Below, in pieces: positions 8,318-17,137 of a stretch of DNA of 33,906 bases. The stretch is from Acidimicrobiales bacterium (GTDB lineage Bacteria > Actinomycetota > Acidimicrobiia > Acidimicrobiales > VFJN01). Within the stretch, counting starts at the first letter, position 1. Each line of letters starts with the position of its first letter. The notes beneath the pieces were generated by a model. The model ran no database searches and had not been told where the DNA came from. It saw only the letters and a program-made list of their open reading frames with translations. A program made the translations under genes and the position numbers. The stretch is taken from the NCBI GenBank assembly GCA_030681555.1, contig JAUXRW010000015.1, positions 1 to 33,906 on the forward strand, written 5' to 3'.

Positions 8318-9166
8318 TCACCCAGCGTTGGTCGCCGTCACCAACCACGTGGCCGACGCTGTCTGGACGCCCTTGTCGGTGAGGTACGGCCGCAGCGCGT
8401 CCGCGACGTCGGCAAACAGCGCCTTCGCCTTCTCCGGATCGCGGTCTGCGATGCCCGCTGTCGCTGGGTTGATGCCCATCACGAACTGCACCGCGGCGTC
8501 GATGTCGGGCCCGAGGTCGGCTTGGGCCTCGAACGGCTCGAGGTTCACGTCGGCGAACCCGCCGCCGTCGAGCACCTCACGCACCCACGCCGAATCGGCA
8601 AACGCGAACGGGCCCGGCGAGCGCGGGTCGTTGCCAAAGGGTAGTTCCACGTGCTTGCGGGCCGCCTCCAGCGGAGCGGTGACCCACGGGTTCAGCGTCG
8701 GCGGTTGCCAGCACACGAAGCACAGGCGTCCACCCGGTTTCAGCGCGGTGCGGATGTTGACGAACGCCCCCTTGGGATCACCGAAGAACATCACACCGAA
8801 CCGTGAGTACACGGCGTCGGCGTCGCCCGCGAACGCATGCGTGTGGGCGTCGGCGGCCACGAACTCCACGTTGCTCACACCCAGCGACGCGGCGCGGCCC
8901 CGCGCCGCGTCGACCATGGTCGAGCTGATGTCGCAACCGATCACCCGCCCGCCGTTACCCACCTCCTCGGCGATCTGGAACGTGCTCGTGCCGGTGCCGC
9001 AGCCGACGTCGATGATGGTCTCGCCCGCCAGCGGCGCCAGCACCTCGATGGCCTTGGAGCCGTGGGGGCTGATCTGGGCGTCGAGCTGCTCCTGTTCCTT
9101 CTTCCATACGGGGCCTGCAGCTTCCCAGAAGTTGACCTGGGCTTCGTTGGATTCATGGGCGGTCAT
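8318..9166 (-). CDS. Class I SAM-dependent methyltransferase (UbiE/Methyltransf_25-like)
   Basis: Motif I TIIDVGCGTGTSTFQIAEEV, motif II RVIGCDISSTMVDAARGRA, and ...VSNVEFVAADAHTHAFAGDADAVYSRFGVMFFGDPKGAFVNIRTALKPGGRLCFVCWQ. Confidence 0.88.
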   Translation of the reverse strand: MTAHESNEAQVNFWEAAGPVWKKEQEQLDAQISPHGSKAIEVLAPLAGETIIDVGCGTGTSTFQIAEEVGNGGRVIGCDISSTMVDAARGRAASLGVSNVEFVAADAHTHAFAGDADAVYSRFGVMFFGDPKGAFVNIRTALKPGGRLCFVCWQPPTLNPWVTAPLEAARKHVELPFGNDPRSPGPFAFADSAWVREVLDGGGFADVNLEPFEAQADLGPDIDAAVQFVMGINPATAGIADRDPEKAKALFADVADALRPYLTDKGVQTASATWLVTATNAG

Positions 9167-9372
9167 GCGACTCGGTCTCCTTCCGACATCGGGCGCTCAG
9201 CGCTTGCTGAACGGTGTGGAGTTCGAACTGACTCCACCAAAGCTCGGCGATCCGGCCGTCGGTCACGCGGTAGGTGTTCGTGTTCCTCGGCGAAGATCGA
9301 CTTCAGGGTCTCCATGTCACCGCTCGTGAACGCCTCGCAGGCCTGACGGACTGTCTTCTCGTTGTCGTTCAT
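9153..9372 (-). pseudogene. SnoaL-like (NTF2-fold) protein with its middle section missing
   Basis: The N-terminal block MNDNEKTVRQACEAFTSGDMETLKSIFAEE is followed, in a different frame, by the C-terminal block NTNTYRVTDGRIAELWWSQFELHTVQQALSARCRKETESHDRP*. The central region is absent. The end overlaps the methyltransferase start. Confidence 0.6.
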
Positions 9373-9429
9373 GGTGTGAGGATGCGCCCGTCGCCAGCCG
9401 GGCGCATCCGTGCTCACCACGGTTTGTCG

Positions 9430-12400
9430 CTACGGAGCGGCCACCAGTCCGCGCCGGGCGGCGTCCTGGGCGATCAGCTTGGCGCCGGTGCGCTCGGCGA
9501 TCGCCAGGGCTTCAGCCAACAGGGCGTCGACCTCGTCGTCCGGAGCGCCGCTCCGACGCTGACAGTCGGCGAGCAGGACGAGCTCCCGGCCGAGGAACGG
9601 CATGGTGCCACGGCGGCGGCTCGCGTCGACCGCACCCTCGGTGATGGCGATCGCTCCCGGGACGTCGCCGAGGACGAGCGTGAGCGCACCGCGGACGTAG
9701 TCGATCGAGATGGTCGCCAGCTCCGCCATCGACGCCAGACGGCCCGCAAGCGGGACGAGCAGCTCCAGGAGGCACGTGGCAGCCGCGTCGTCCTCGACGA
9801 TGGCGGCGGCCTCCCCGTAGTGCGCCAGCGCCATGTTCCATCCGATGTTGCGGGGCACGTCGGCGAACCTGAGCGCGGTTCGCGATTCGAGGATCGATCG
9901 GGCGTGGGCGGGCCGGCCCCGCCGAGCCAGGGCGACCGCGAGCGATGCCTCGAACATCTTCCCGAAGGCCGGCAGCGCGCTGGCCTGCTCGAGCGGTGCG
10001 ACCGGGAGGTCGTGGCCTCCGTAGTCCAGGACGGCACCGAGCTGCGGCTTCCACCAGTAGTCGAACAGCCCGAACATCTCGGCCAGGGGTCGCTCCTCGT
10101 TCAGGAGATCGAGCGCTGTCGCCAGCTCACCCGTGAGGAAGGCATCGATGGCCAGGAAGTGCGTGCTCACGAGGCGGTTCCACGCGCCCGGACGCTCCGA
10201 ACGCTTGGGCGCGACCTTGCGCATCTCGTCGAGATCGCCCAGCTCCAGGTAGAAGCTGGCGAGCCTGAGGCTTGCGCCCACCGTGAGGCCCTCGTGCCCG
10301 AGGCGGTGGCCGATCTCGAGCAAGGATCGGGCGTTGACGATCGCGTCCGTGAGACCCTCCGGCACGAAGCCGGCGTTCGCGTAGCCGAGCCGGGCGTGAC
10401 CGATGGCGACCGGATCGCCAAGGGCCAACGCCTCGTCGAGGCTGGCTCGGGCCAGCTCGAGCCCCCGCGTGGCGTCGGCGCCGAAGCTCAGCTGCACCGC
10501 TAGCAGGGAGCGGAGCTGGACGCTCAAGACGGACGGGCTCTCGTCGTCGAGCATCGTCGACGCGCCCTCGGCGAGCCTCACGAACTCCGGGTCGCTCCGC
10601 CCCGGGCTGGTCGAGCCGCCAGGGTGCGGAACCAGCGCGCAGACTGCTGCAGCCATCGTTTCCGGGTCTCCGGCCCGCTCGGCACGGCGTGCGGCGTCGA
10701 TCAGCACGGCGCGGCCATCGGGTCGGCCACTCAGCATCATCGACTCGCCCAGCCTGATGCTGAGCTGCTGACGTCTCGCTTCGTCGGGCTGGTCCAGGAG
10801 GTCGATGACGTCGAGCGCTCGTTGGAGGTGCGCGGCTGCGGCATCGTGGTCGAACGCCCGAGCCGCGATCTCTGCGGCGCGGGATGCGAAGTCGAGCGCG
10901 GCGCCGGCATCACCGATCGGCGCAGCGATGCAGGCGTGCCGCGCCAGCTGGTCCACGACGGCGTCGCGGTCCCGACGCGTTTCGAGCGCCTGCGCGACCC
11001 GCTGGTGCAACCGCATGCGACGTCCGGCGGGTAGGGCTTCGTAGCGAACCGCGCGGAAGAGCGCGTGCACGAACGCGAACTGGCCGGGTCGTCCGGGTGT
11101 GGCCGCGATCAGACCGGCGCCCTCCGCAGCCTCCAGCCCGTCGAGAACCGTGGCGAGGTCTCCGCTCGTCGCCGCGGCGACCAGATCCGCCCCGAACGAG
11201 GCACCGATGACCGCCGCGACGTCGACGATCTGGGCGTCAGCGGCCGAGAGCCGCGACCCGCGTTGGGAGAGCAGCGTCCGCACCGAACCGGCCTGCTGGC
11301 TGGCTTCCGCGAGCTCGCGGATGAAGAGCGGGTTGCCCCCGGCGTCGATCGTGGCTTGTTCCGGGTCGCGCTCGCTGCCGAGGCCGATCAGCAGCTCGGC
11401 GACGTCTGCGGTGTCGAGTCCCGCCAAGCGCAGCATCTCGACGCTCGGTGAACGCCCCAGATCGCTCAAGAACGCCGCGAGGCGATCGTCGAGGTCGGGG
11501 GCTGAGTCGCGGGTCGTGACGACAATGAGCAGCGGGGCGCGGCCGGAGAGCCGGGCGAGCTGCTGGATCCCCAGGCGGGTCGTCGCGCTCGCCCAGTGGA
11601 GGTCCTCGATCACGAGCAGCGTCGGCTGGTTCTCGACCGCTCGCGCCAGGTAGCCGTGCACCGCGGCGAACATCTCGATGCGCTCGCTCGACGCGTCGAG
11701 CACGTCGGTTGGGGCACGGCCACCCCACCGCGGCGCGGCGTCGGGCAGCAGGTGCGCCAGCGCGTCGCCGTCGGCGCCGACCCGGCGTCGGAGCTCGGCG
11801 TCGGAGAGCTGCGCCATGTCGTCGCCGAGCGCTTGGTGGAAGGGCTGGAACGGCGCGTGGACGTCCTCGAAGCACGCGCCGAAGAGCACACGGCCGCCAC
11901 GGGCGTGCACTTCGGACGCGAACTCCGCGGTCAGCCGGCTCTTGCCCATCCCGGCCTCGCCCATCACGACAGCCATGAGGGCTTGACCCGATGAGGCGCG
12001 CTCCCAGAGCGCGAGCAGCTGTGACCGCTCGTCGCGGCGGCCGACGTAGGTCCCGCGGTCGGCGAGCAGCTCGAGCGACGCGGGCAGCGCAGGCGCGCCG
12101 AGCGGGGACGTGGCCCGGACCTCCTTGGCGATGTCGGCGAGCTCCAGGCGGCTCGTCACGCCGAGCTTGCGCAGCAACGACGACACATGGCTCTCCACCG
12201 TCCGCCCCGACAGGTACAGCCGCGACGCGATCTCGGCGTTCGTGAGGCGGTCCCCGAGGGCATCGAGCACTTCGGCCTCTCGACGGGTCACACCATGGTC
12301 ATCGAGGAGACTCGACGGTGCCTCGCCCCGAGGCGACTTCGTCGGCGAGCGCACACCACGCCCCAACAACCCGAACACCCCCGCGGAGCGGCTCAACCCC

Positions 12401-12936
12401 CGCAACCGAACATCGCCCAGATCGACCAGCGACGCGTCCACCGGGAGGTGATCGGCGACCAGCTCGGCGGTCGCCGCACTCATCAACACCTCGCCGCCCT
12501 CGCACACCGACCGGATGCGCGCCGCACGGTTGACCGTCGTCCCCACGTAGTCACCACCACGCTCGGTCGCCTCACCCGTGTGCACGGCAACCCGCACGGC
12601 GAGCGCGGCGCCGCCCGGCCACGACTCGACCCTCAGCGCGGCCTGGGCCTCGAGCGCGGCATGGACCGCCGCGCTCGCCCGGCCGAACACCGAGAACGTC
12701 GAGTCGCCCTCGCCTCGGGACTTGAGAACCACGCCGCCGTTGGAGGTGACAGCCTCTCCGATGATCTCGTCGTGGCGCGCCAGGGCACACTCCATCGACG
12801 ACGGCACTCGGTCCCAGAGCGTGGTCGAGTCGACGACGTCGGTGAGCAGGAACGTCACGATCCCCGTCGGCAGCGATGGCTCACCCACGTGCCGATTCTC
12901 GCACCACGATCCACGCCCGACATCCGTGGCGAGCAC
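9430..12936 (-). CDS. Multidomain regulator: class III nucleotide cyclase domain, internal LuxR/GerE HTH, AAA ATPase and TPR-like region
   Basis: Cyclase: IVTFLLTDVVDSTTLWD...VVLKSRGEGDSTFSVF...GDYVGTTVNRAARIRSVCEGGEVLMS. HTH: VTRREAEVLDALGDRLTNAEIASRLYLSGRTVESHVSSLLRKLGV. ATPase: YVGRRDERSQLLALWE...VVMGEAGMGKSRLTAEF...LLVIEDLHWA. A helical-repeat C-terminus follows. Probable starts include GTG codons nearer PTGIVTF. Confidence 0.85.
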   Translation of the reverse strand: MLATDVGRGSWCENRHVGEPSLPTGIVTFLLTDVVDSTTLWDRVPSSMECALARHDEIIGEAVTSNGGVVLKSRGEGDSTFSVFGRASAAVHAALEAQAALRVESWPGGAALAVRVAVHTGEATERGGDYVGTTVNRAARIRSVCEGGEVLMSAATAELVADHLPVDASLVDLGDVRLRGLSRSAGVFGLLGRGVRSPTKSPRGEAPSSLLDDHGVTRREAEVLDALGDRLTNAEIASRLYLSGRTVESHVSSLLRKLGVTSRLELADIAKEVRATSPLGAPALPASLELLADRGTYVGRRDERSQLLALWERASSGQALMAVVMGEAGMGKSRLTAEFASEVHARGGRVLFGACFEDVHAPFQPFHQALGDDMAQLSDAELRRRVGADGDALAHLLPDAAPRWGGRAPTDVLDASSERIEMFAAVHGYLARAVENQPTLLVIEDLHWASATTRLGIQQLARLSGRAPLLIVVTTRDSAPDLDDRLAAFLSDLGRSPSVEMLRLAGLDTADVAELLIGLGSERDPEQATIDAGGNPLFIRELAEASQQAGSVRTLLSQRGSRLSAADAQIVDVAAVIGASFGADLVAAATSGDLATVLDGLEAAEGAGLIAATPGRPGQFAFVHALFRAVRYEALPAGRRMRLHQRVAQALETRRDRDAVVDQLARHACIAAPIGDAGAALDFASRAAEIAARAFDHDAAAAHLQRALDVIDLLDQPDEARRQQLSIRLGESMMLSGRPDGRAVLIDAARRAERAGDPETMAAAVCALVPHPGGSTSPGRSDPEFVRLAEGASTMLDDESPSVLSVQLRSLLAVQLSFGADATRGLELARASLDEALALGDPVAIGHARLGYANAGFVPEGLTDAIVNARSLLEIGHRLGHEGLTVGASLRLASFYLELGDLDEMRKVAPKRSERPGAWNRLVSTHFLAIDAFLTGELATALDLLNEERPLAEMFGLFDYWWKPQLGAVLDYGGHDLPVAPLEQASALPAFGKMFEASLAVALARRGRPAHARSILESRTALRFADVPRNIGWNMALAHYGEAAAIVEDDAAATCLLELLVPLAGRLASMAELATISIDYVRGALTLVLGDVPGAIAITEGAVDASRRRGTMPFLGRELVLLADCQRRSGAPDDEVDALLAEALAIAERTGAKLIAQDAARRGLVAAP

Positions 12937-13173
12937 CGATTCCGATGCGCTCCGAGGGTCACTGGGGCACCCGGGCTACGCCTCGACCCACGTTCGTCGG
13001 ATTCTGTCCGCCCCGCTGTCACGGTCGCGCAGACGCCGTCGCTGCGTTGGCGCTGCGCGCACGACTGCGCAGCACGACGAACTGTGACCAATCTGTGACC
13101 ACAGAGCCTCGCCGGGCCCCTGGTCACGAGTGGTTCTAGCGCCACTACCAGCGCATACATCTCGACGACTGAG

Positions 13174-13257
13174 TGGGCGAGGGGGGACTTGAACCCCCAC
13201 GTCCTTTCGGACACTGGCACCTGAAGCCAGCGCGTCTGCCTATTCCGCCACTCGCCC
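13174..13257 (-). tRNA. tRNA-Leu (anticodon CAG)
   Basis: The reverse complement is GGGCGAGTGGCGGAATAGGCAGACGCGCTGGCTTCAGGTGCCAGTGTCCGAAAGGACGTGGGGGTTCAAGTCCCCCCTCGCCCA. It has a 7-bp acceptor stem, anticodon stem CTGGC/GCCAG with loop TTCAGGT, a long variable arm and a TTCAAGT T-loop. Confidence 0.95.
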
Positions 13258-13354
13258 GAGTGAAGAGGTCGAGCGTAGCGCGGCCGACGCGCGGCTCTCC
13301 CAGTCGATCCCGCGCCGAAACCGGGGTCGTGCGGCTCCGGTAGCCTCACCGGCG

Positions 13355-14014
13355 ATGGGAATCCGAGGGTTCGAACGACGGCTGGAACGCCTGGTGGAAG
13401 GGGCGTTCGCCCGAGCCTTCAAGAGCGGTCTGCGACCGGTCGAGCTGGGCCGCCGGATCGTGCGGGAGATGGACGACAACCGGTCGGTCGGCGTCCGGGG
13501 CGGCACGCTCGTGCCCAACTCCTTCACCGTGTCCCTGTCGGCGAGCGACCTCGAGCAGTTCGAAGGCGTGCAGGAAAGCCTCTGCCGGGAGCTGGCCGAC
13601 GCCGCGCGCGAGCACGGCCGTGACGAGGGCTACGCCTTCATGGGCCCGATCGAGGTCCACCTCGAGGCCGATGAGCGGCTCCACACCGGGGCCTTCGAGA
13701 TCGTCGGACGCATGGTCGAAGGCCAGGGCGGCTCCGGCGCCGGCTCGATCGTCCTCCCCTCCGGCGACCGCTTCGCCCTCACCGACTCGGTCATCACGAT
13801 CGGCCGCCACCCCGACTCGAACCTCGTGCTGGCCGACCCCAACGTCAGCCGCAACCACGGGGAGATCCGTCCGCAGGGCGACCGCTACGTGGTCGTCGAC
13901 CTCGGGTCCACCAACGGCACCCGCATCAACGGCGTCCGGATCGACCGCCAGCTGCTCGAGGACGGCGACGAGATCTCGTTCGGGAACACCCGCATGCGGT
14001 TCGAGGCCTCCTGA
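13355..14014 (+). CDS. fhaA: DUF3662 and FHA domain-containing protein (FhaA)
   Basis: The N-terminus MGIRGFERRLERLVEGAFARAFKSGLRPVELGRRIVREMDDNRSVGVRGGTLVPNSFTVSLS is DUF3662. The C-terminus is FHA (TIGRHPDSNLVLADPNVSRNHGEIRPQGDRYVVVDLGSTNGTRINGVRI). Confidence 0.93.
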   Translation: MGIRGFERRLERLVEGAFARAFKSGLRPVELGRRIVREMDDNRSVGVRGGTLVPNSFTVSLSASDLEQFEGVQESLCRELADAAREHGRDEGYAFMGPIEVHLEADERLHTGAFEIVGRMVEGQGGSGAGSIVLPSGDRFALTDSVITIGRHPDSNLVLADPNVSRNHGEIRPQGDRYVVVDLGSTNGTRINGVRIDRQLLEDGDEISFGNTRMRFEAS

Positions 14015-14034
14015 GCGGGGAAGACCCACCCACC

Positions 14035-14502
14035 GTGCCCGACCAGCTCCTCAACCTCCTCAAGATCTTCCTGCTGCTCCTGCTGTACCTCTTCTTCCTG
14101 CGCGTCATGCGGGCCGTCTGGGCCGAGGTCAACCCGCCCAAGGCCCTCGAGGCGCCGGCCCGGGCCAAGCACGGCCGCCAGCCCCGCCGGGGCGGCGCCC
14201 GACGCGGCGGCGGGGCACCCGTGCTCCGGGTCCTCGCCCCACCGGAGGTGAAGGGCCGCTCGTTCCCGCTGGCCGAGGAGATCACCCTCGGCCGGGCGGC
14301 CGGCTGCCAGGTGACCATCGACGACACCTACGCGTCGCAGCTGCACGCACGGGTGTTCCAGCGGGACGGCACCGTGTACGTCGAGGACCTGGGGTCCACC
14401 AACGGCACGTACCTCAACCGCAAGAAGGTCACGGGCCCGATGGTCCTGCAACGGGGCGACAAGCTGCAGATCGGCAACACCGTGCTGGAGCTCGGGCAGT
14501 GA
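14035..14502 (+). CDS. fhaB: FHA domain protein (FhaB-like)
   Basis: N-terminal TM segment (LLNLLKIFLLLLLYLFFLRVMRAVW) and an FHA domain (ITLGRAAGCQVTIDDTYASQLHARVFQRDGTVYVEDLGSTNGTYLNRKKV). Confidence 0.9.
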   Translation: MPDQLLNLLKIFLLLLLYLFFLRVMRAVWAEVNPPKALEAPARAKHGRQPRRGGARRGGGAPVLRVLAPPEVKGRSFPLAEEITLGRAAGCQVTIDDTYASQLHARVFQRDGTVYVEDLGSTNGTYLNRKKVTGPMVLQRGDKLQIGNTVLELGQ

Positions 14503-15824
14503 GCCTCCGGGTCCGGGTGGGGGCTGCCACCGACGTGGGGCGCGTCCGGGCGGTCAACCAGGACGCCTTCCTCGTGCTGGGCGACCAGGGCCTCTATGTT
14601 GTGGCCGACGGCATGGGCGGCCACCAGGGCGGCGAGGTGGCCTCGAAGCTGGCCATCGACGCGCTGCGCGCCGGCTACCTCGACGCCTCCCCCGAGGCCC
14701 TCGAGGAGGCCATCGCCGGCGCCAACCTCCAGATCCACGACGCCGGCCAGCGCGACCCGAACCTGCAGGGTATGGGCACCACGGTGGTCGCCGTCGCCAT
14801 CGTCCCCGACGACGACGGCCACGCCACCGACGACGGCTCGGCCGACCGCCTCCTCGTCGCCAACGTCGGCGACAGCCGGGCCTACCTCTTCCGCGACGGC
14901 TCGCTCACCCAGGTCACCGAGGACCACAGCATGGTGGCCGACCTCATGCGGGAGGGCCGGATCACCGAGGCGGAGGCCGAGGTCCACCCGCAGCGCAACA
15001 TCGTCACCCGGGTGCTCGGCGTCTACGACCAGGTGGAGATCGACCTCTGGCCCGTCGACCCCGTGAAGGGCGACCGGATCGTGCTCTGCTCCGACGGGCT
15101 CTTCAACGAGGTGCCGTCCACCCAGATCGCCGCCGTGCTCCGCCGGCTGGCCGACCCGCAGGAGGCGGCCTCCGAGCTCGTCCGCCTCGCCAACGAGGGC
15201 GGGGGCCGCGACAACATCACGGTCATCGTGCTCGAGGTCGTCGACGACGGCGGCGTGGCCGAGGCCGCCTCTGCCGCGCTCATCGGTGACCGTCGAGGCG
15301 CGGCGACCGGCGCCCCCGACCTCGCCGGGTTCAGCACCGCGGTCGACGACGACCTGACCACCACCCTCCCCCCCGTGAGGAGCGAGCCGGCCGAGCCGCC
15401 CCACCGTCGCCGCCGAGCCCGACGCAACGACGCAGGCGGCGGAGACGGCCGGCGCTCCCGCCTCACCTGGCGGACACTGCTCTTCACGCTCGCGGTCCTG
15501 GCCGTCGTAGGCGGAGCCTTCGCCACGATCCAGTGGTACGGCACCAGCACCTACTTCGTGACGATCGACGGCGGCGACGTCACCATCTTCAAGGGACGCC
15601 CGGGCGGGCTGCTCTGGATCGACCCCGAGGCGGTGGAGCGCACCGACCTCACCGGCGAGGACGTCCAGGCGCGGTACCGGGAGGCGCTCCGCAACGGTGT
15701 CGAGCACACGTCGCGCGCCAAGGCCGACGCCTACGTGCAGAACATCACCACCACCACCACCACGACCACCACCACCACGACCGCCCCCACGACGGTCCCG
15801 GCCGCGCCGACGGTGACGCCCTAG
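14499..15824 (+). CDS. pstP: PP2C-family Ser/Thr phosphatase (PstP-like) with a TM segment and Thr-rich extracellular tail
   Basis: GTG 14499 overlaps the fhaB stop. Motifs are VGAATDVGRVRAVNQDAFLVLGDQGLYVVADGMGGHQGGEVAS...GMGTTVVAV...LLVANVGDSRAYLFRDG...DRIVLCSDGLFNEV...EGGGRDNITVIVLEV. TM is LLFTLAVLAVVGGAFATIQW. Confidence 0.93.
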   Translation: MSLRVRVGAATDVGRVRAVNQDAFLVLGDQGLYVVADGMGGHQGGEVASKLAIDALRAGYLDASPEALEEAIAGANLQIHDAGQRDPNLQGMGTTVVAVAIVPDDDGHATDDGSADRLLVANVGDSRAYLFRDGSLTQVTEDHSMVADLMREGRITEAEAEVHPQRNIVTRVLGVYDQVEIDLWPVDPVKGDRIVLCSDGLFNEVPSTQIAAVLRRLADPQEAASELVRLANEGGGRDNITVIVLEVVDDGGVAEAASAALIGDRRGAATGAPDLAGFSTAVDDDLTTTLPPVRSEPAEPPHRRRRARRNDAGGGDGRRSRLTWRTLLFTLAVLAVVGGAFATIQWYGTSTYFVTIDGGDVTIFKGRPGGLLWIDPEAVERTDLTGEDVQARYREALRNGVEHTSRAKADAYVQNITTTTTTTTTTTTAPTTVPAAPTVTP

Positions 15825-17137
15825 TGCTGGGTGCCGTCCGCCGGAACACCGAGCTCGGGCTCATCGTCCTGGGCACCCTGGTCACGGTCGGCGCCTACCT
15901 GCTGGCCAGCCTCGCCGAGGACGCCCGGATCCCGGTCAACATCGGCCCGGTCCTCGCCGTCGTCCTCGGCCTGCAGCTGGCCGCCCACCTCGCGATCCGG
16001 CGCCTCGCCCCCGACGCCGACGGCACGCTCGTCGCCATCGCCGGCCTGCTCAACGGCCTGGGCTACGTGTTCATCGTCCGCATCGACGAGGCGAAGGTGG
16101 AGCCGCAGGGGCTCGCCGGGCTGCAGTCGGCCTGGGCGGCGGTCGGCATCGGCGCCTTCATCGCCACCCTCGTCCTGATCCGGCGCGTGCGCGACCTCGA
16201 GCGCTACCGCTGGACCATCGGCTTCATCGGCATCGGCCTGCTCCTGCTGCCCCTCGTGCCGGGGGTCGGGCGCACCATCAACGGCGCCAAGATCTGGGTC
16301 GGGATCGGGCCGATCAGCTTCCAGCCGGGCGAGTTCGCCAAGATCCTCCTCGCCATCTTCTTCGCCTCCTACCTCGTCGAGAAGCGCGAGCTCCTGGCCG
16401 TGAGCAGCTTCCGGATCGGGCCGATCGCCCTGCCCGACCCGAAGCACCTCGGCCCCGTGCTCCTCGCGTGGGGCGTGTCCCTGGTCGTGATGGTGTCGGA
16501 GAAGGACCTCGGCAGCTCGCTGCTGTTCTTCGCCCTCTTCGTCGCCTTGCTGTGGGTGTCCACCGAGCGGGCCAGCTACCTGGTCGTCGGCGTGGTGCTC
16601 TTCGCCGGCGGCGCTGCGTTCGCCCACTCCCAGTTCGACCACGTCCAGGAGCGCGTCGCGATCTGGACCGACCCGTGGTCCGGCAACCGGCCGAAGGACG
16701 AGGGCTTCCAGATCGTCGAGTCGTCGTTCGCCTTCTCGGCGGGGGGTGTCACCGGCACCGGCATCAACCTCGGCAGCCCGACGCGGATCCCCTACGCCGA
16801 GACCGACTTCATCTTCGCCGCCATCGGCGAGGAGCTCGGCCTGCTCGGGGCCACCGGGGTGCTGATCGCGTTCGTGCTGATGATCGGCGCCGGGCTGCGC
16901 ATCGCGCTGCGCACGACCGTGCCCTTCGAGCGATTGCTGGCGACGGGGCTCACCGTGCTGCTCGGCGTGCAGTCGTTCATCATCATCGCAGGGGTGATCC
17001 GCGTCTTGCCGCTGACGGGCGTGACCCTGCCCTTCGTCTCCTACGGCGGCTCGTCGCTCATCGCCAACTACGTGCTGATCGCGCTGCTGCTCCGCATCTC
17101 CGACGACACGGCGCACCGTGAGGCGGGACCGGCATGA
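15824..17137 (+). CDS. rodA: RodA/FtsW-family SEDS peptidoglycan polymerase
   Basis: GTG 15824 overlaps the pstP TAG. SEDS motifs: VPGVGRTINGAKIWVGIGPISFQPGEFAKILLAIFFASYL, SEKDLGSSLLFFALFVALLWVSTER, TDFIFAAIGEELGLLG, LPLTGVTLPFVSYGGSSLIANYVLIALLLRIS. Confidence 0.93.
   Translation: MLGAVRRNTELGLIVLGTLVTVGAYLLASLAEDARIPVNIGPVLAVVLGLQLAAHLAIRRLAPDADGTLVAIAGLLNGLGYVFIVRIDEAKVEPQGLAGLQSAWAAVGIGAFIATLVLIRRVRDLERYRWTIGFIGIGLLLLPLVPGVGRTINGAKIWVGIGPISFQPGEFAKILLAIFFASYLVEKRELLAVSSFRIGPIALPDPKHLGPVLLAWGVSLVVMVSEKDLGSSLLFFALFVALLWVSTERASYLVVGVVLFAGGAAFAHSQFDHVQERVAIWTDPWSGNRPKDEGFQIVESSFAFSAGGVTGTGINLGSPTRIPYAETDFIFAAIGEELGLLGATGVLIAFVLMIGAGLRIALRTTVPFERLLATGLTVLLGVQSFIIIAGVIRVLPLTGVTLPFVSYGGSSLIANYVLIALLLRISDDTAHREAGPA

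Noticed and set aside
15746-15790. ACC/ACG repeat considered as a possible CRISPR-like or minisatellite repeat
   Set aside because: It is an in-frame Thr codon run within pstP. There are no spacers.
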